A stretch of DNA of 7,275 nt from Haloarcula sp. (lineage in GTDB: Archaea; Halobacteriota; Halobacteria; Halobacteriales; Haloarculaceae). Below, piece by piece: positions 6,131 to 7,275 of the stretch. The notes below the pieces were generated by a model, which worked only from the letters and a program-made list of their open reading frames with translations, had not been told where the DNA came from and ran no database searches. Every line of letters begins with the position of its first letter. Position 1 is the stretch's first letter. Position numbers and translations under genes: made by a program. The stretch spans positions 1-7,275 of the forward strand of contig JAQCNK010000310.1 of the NCBI GenBank assembly GCA_028275075.1. Direction: 5' to 3'.

Positions 6131-6769
6131 ATTCCGTTCAATTATCGATTTGGCACATTTGCGGTGTCTCACCACAAACTCCTGCGTTTCGAGTGGCGGT
6201 TCCGGTAGCTCCGGAACGTGAACGATGAGTTCACAGTCGAACAACTCACTCGGATCCGCGGTACCGTCGCTGCGAACCAAGACGACGCCGACCGGCGGCG
6301 CGTCGAGTTCCCGAGCCATTGCTGCCGTCTTCGCGGCGTCCCGCAAGCTTTGCTCGCGTGGCGTCGAGACGAGGACAGTGCGGTCGGCCGCACGTAGCGG
6401 CGCGGCCACGTCCGGACTCGCGCCGGCCGGACAGTCTAGTAAGACGGAGGCGTCGGGCTGCCCGTCGTCGGAGTTCCCGAGGTGCTCGAATAGCGACGCC
6501 GCAGTTGCGGTGTCGGCCCCGCCACAGGGCAAGATGTCTACCTCTCGAAAGCGGCCGCTCCGCTGAGCGACCGCTCGCGGGTCACCGCACTCGACCGCGG
6601 CGGTGATACCCGGTTCTCGGTCGACGGCGGTCCGGTGGTGGATGTCCGGCATGTCGATATCCGCGTCGACGACCAGCGGGCGTCTCCCCAGCGTGGCCAG
6701 CGCGCGCGCCAGTCCGACCGCCGTCGTCGTTTTCCCACACCCACCCTTCCCTCCAGCGATTGCGAGCAT
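6125..6769 (-). CDS. ParA/MinD-family P-loop ATPase
   Basis: The 214-aa protein belongs to the SIMIBI-class MinD/ParA/Mrp ATPases, which dimerise on ATP and position or recruit partners at membranes or on DNA. The deviant Walker A GGKGGCGKTTT (6-16) has both the signature K8 and catalytic K13. VVDADIDMPDIHH (33-45) supplies the switch I/A' motif. VLLDCPAG (109-116) is Walker B with D112, close to the MinD IDSPAG form. VLVSTPREQSLRDA (132-145) matches the MinD TxPExxSxRDA segment. It is shorter than typical bacterial MinD (about 260-270 aa), mainly in the C-terminal part, and ends in a basic, partly hydrophobic tail (about 200-214, RHRKCAKSIIERNI) that might contact membrane. ATG 6769 is chosen because the first beta strand and P-loop begin at once. 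The frame stays open far upstream, but that part runs antisense through pyrB. It is transcribed ahead of the RecA-like gene. The job of this pair is not established from sequence. Confidence 0.9.
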   Translation of the reverse strand: MLAIAGGKGGCGKTTTAVGLARALATLGRRPLVVDADIDMPDIHHRTAVDREPGITAAVECGDPRAVAQRSGRFREVDILPCGGADTATAASLFEHLGNSDDGQPDASVLLDCPAGASPDVAAPLRAADRTVLVSTPREQSLRDAAKTAAMARELDAPPVGVVLVRSDGTADPSELFDCELIVHVPELPEPPLETQEFVVRHRKCAKSIIERNI

Positions 6770-6925
6770 GCGGTGGGTGTGTGCGGTATCCCACTTGAAC
6801 AGTTGGTTGATTTTGAAACCCGGAAGCGTTCTGCGGACAGTAGGGTCGGTGTGTGACTGGTTCCAACTGTTACGACAGGGCGTGTCGAGAGATTCAAGAG
6901 CGTCGGGGGCGGGTGTGGGAGTAAG
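6770..6925. promoter_or_regulatory. Divergent promoter region between the MinD-like gene and pyrB
   Basis: This 156-nt stretch should hold both promoters. For the MinD-like gene the best minus-strand AT-rich box is GGTTTCAAAATC (complement of 6809-6820), centred about 46 nt before ATG 6769, which would leave a leader of roughly 20 nt without an obvious Shine-Dalgarno. For pyrB, ATTCAAG (6892-6898) lies about 31 nt before ATG 6926. Upstream of that box are two overlapping short dyads, CTGT-tacg-ACAG (6867-6878) and CGACA-gggcg-TGTCG (6873-6887), placed where an activator or repressor could sit. All box assignments here are weak. Confidence 0.35.
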
Positions 6926-7275
6926 ATGCGGCACGACCACATTATCAGCGCCAAACAGTTGTCGCGGGCCGACATCGAGGCGGTGCTCGACCATGCGGCT
7001 GACATCGCCGCGGACCCGTCGGCCTACGCCGACCGGCACGCCGACACGCTGTTGGGGCTGCTCTTTTTCGAACCCAGCACGCGCACCAAGATGAGCTTCA
7101 CCGCAGCGATGAAGCGCCTGGGCGGGGATATTGTCGACATGGGCTCCGTGGAGTCGTCCAGCGTGAAGAAAGGTGAGTCGCTGGCCGACACCGTCCGCGT
7201 CGTCGAGGGGTACGCCGACGCGCTCGTTCTCCGGCACCCGATGGAGGGGTCAGCGAAGATGGCCAGCGAGTTCGT
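6926..7275 (+). CDS. pyrB: Aspartate carbamoyltransferase catalytic subunit, N-terminal part
   Basis: The first 116 residues are in the window and the gene continues past the right edge (family length about 300 aa). PyrB joins carbamoyl phosphate and L-aspartate to form N-carbamoyl-aspartate in the second step of pyrimidine synthesis. The carbamoyl-phosphate-binding motif FFEPSTRT (47-54) is intact. The 80s loop SSSVKKGES (77-85) supplies the Ser and Lys that enter the neighbouring subunit's active site. ALVLRHP (99-105) holds the conserved Arg that contacts the substrate carbonyl. The ADT...GYADALV stretch fits aspartate rather than ornithine carbamoyltransferase. In archaea pyrB is often followed by pyrI for the regulatory subunit, but that would lie outside the window. 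ATG 6926 fits the family N-terminus and lies about 31 nt after a possible TATA box. Confidence 0.95.
   Translation, partial: MRHDHIISAKQLSRADIEAVLDHAADIAADPSAYADRHADTLLGLLFFEPSTRTKMSFTAAMKRLGGDIVDMGSVESSSVKKGESLADTVRVVEGYADALVLRHPMEGSAKMASEF

Noticed and set aside
6770..7237. A 156-residue N-terminal extension of the MinD-like reading frame
   Set aside because: It is antisense to pyrB, whose catalytic motifs are certain. The MinD fold starts exactly at ATG 6769.

Overview
The window looks like chromosomal DNA from a halophilic archaeon of the class Halobacteria, probably close to Haloarcula. This is inferred from the GC-rich sequence, the strongly acidic proteins, and AT-rich TATA-like boxes about 28 nt upstream of ATG starts that leave almost no leader. 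The genus is a guess from general resemblance, not from a search.

Positions 1-3004 hold three genes, all on the minus strand and read from right to left: an ABC-2 type exporter ATPase (3004-2252), its large integral-membrane permease (2251-644, starting on the base after the ATPase stop codon), and a CYTH-domain protein of the class IV adenylate cyclase/CyaB family (594-55). The CYTH gene seems to have its own promoter in the 49-nt gap. Positions 1-54 hold no gene that I can support.

Positions 3005-3141 form a divergent promoter region. To its right on the plus strand are a fold-type II PLP enzyme of the threonine/serine dehydratase family (3142-4173) and a long SlyD-like FKBP prolyl isomerase (4248-5183). 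The isomerase has an acidic N-terminal extension, an archaeal C-terminal domain and a Met/Gly-rich tail.

Positions 5184-5465 lie between convergent genes. They contain a striking 77-bp imperfect inverted repeat with perfect 14-bp outer arms (5262-5338) and two smaller hairpins near the flanking stop codons.

Positions 5466-6769 hold two minus-strand genes that probably act together: a ParA/MinD-family ATPase with an intact deviant Walker A motif (6769-6125), and 29 nt downstream a RecA/KaiC/RAD55-like protein whose Walker A motif has lost its lysine and threonine (6095-5466). This pair is the most likely place for a poorly described system. It resembles the MinD2-containing locus of Haloferax volcanii as I remember it, which has been linked to cell shape and motility. 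Divergent from it across 156 bp is the start of pyrB, aspartate carbamoyltransferase catalytic subunit, which runs off the right edge. Apart from the MinD/RecA-like pair and the inverted repeat, this is mostly ordinary core genome.
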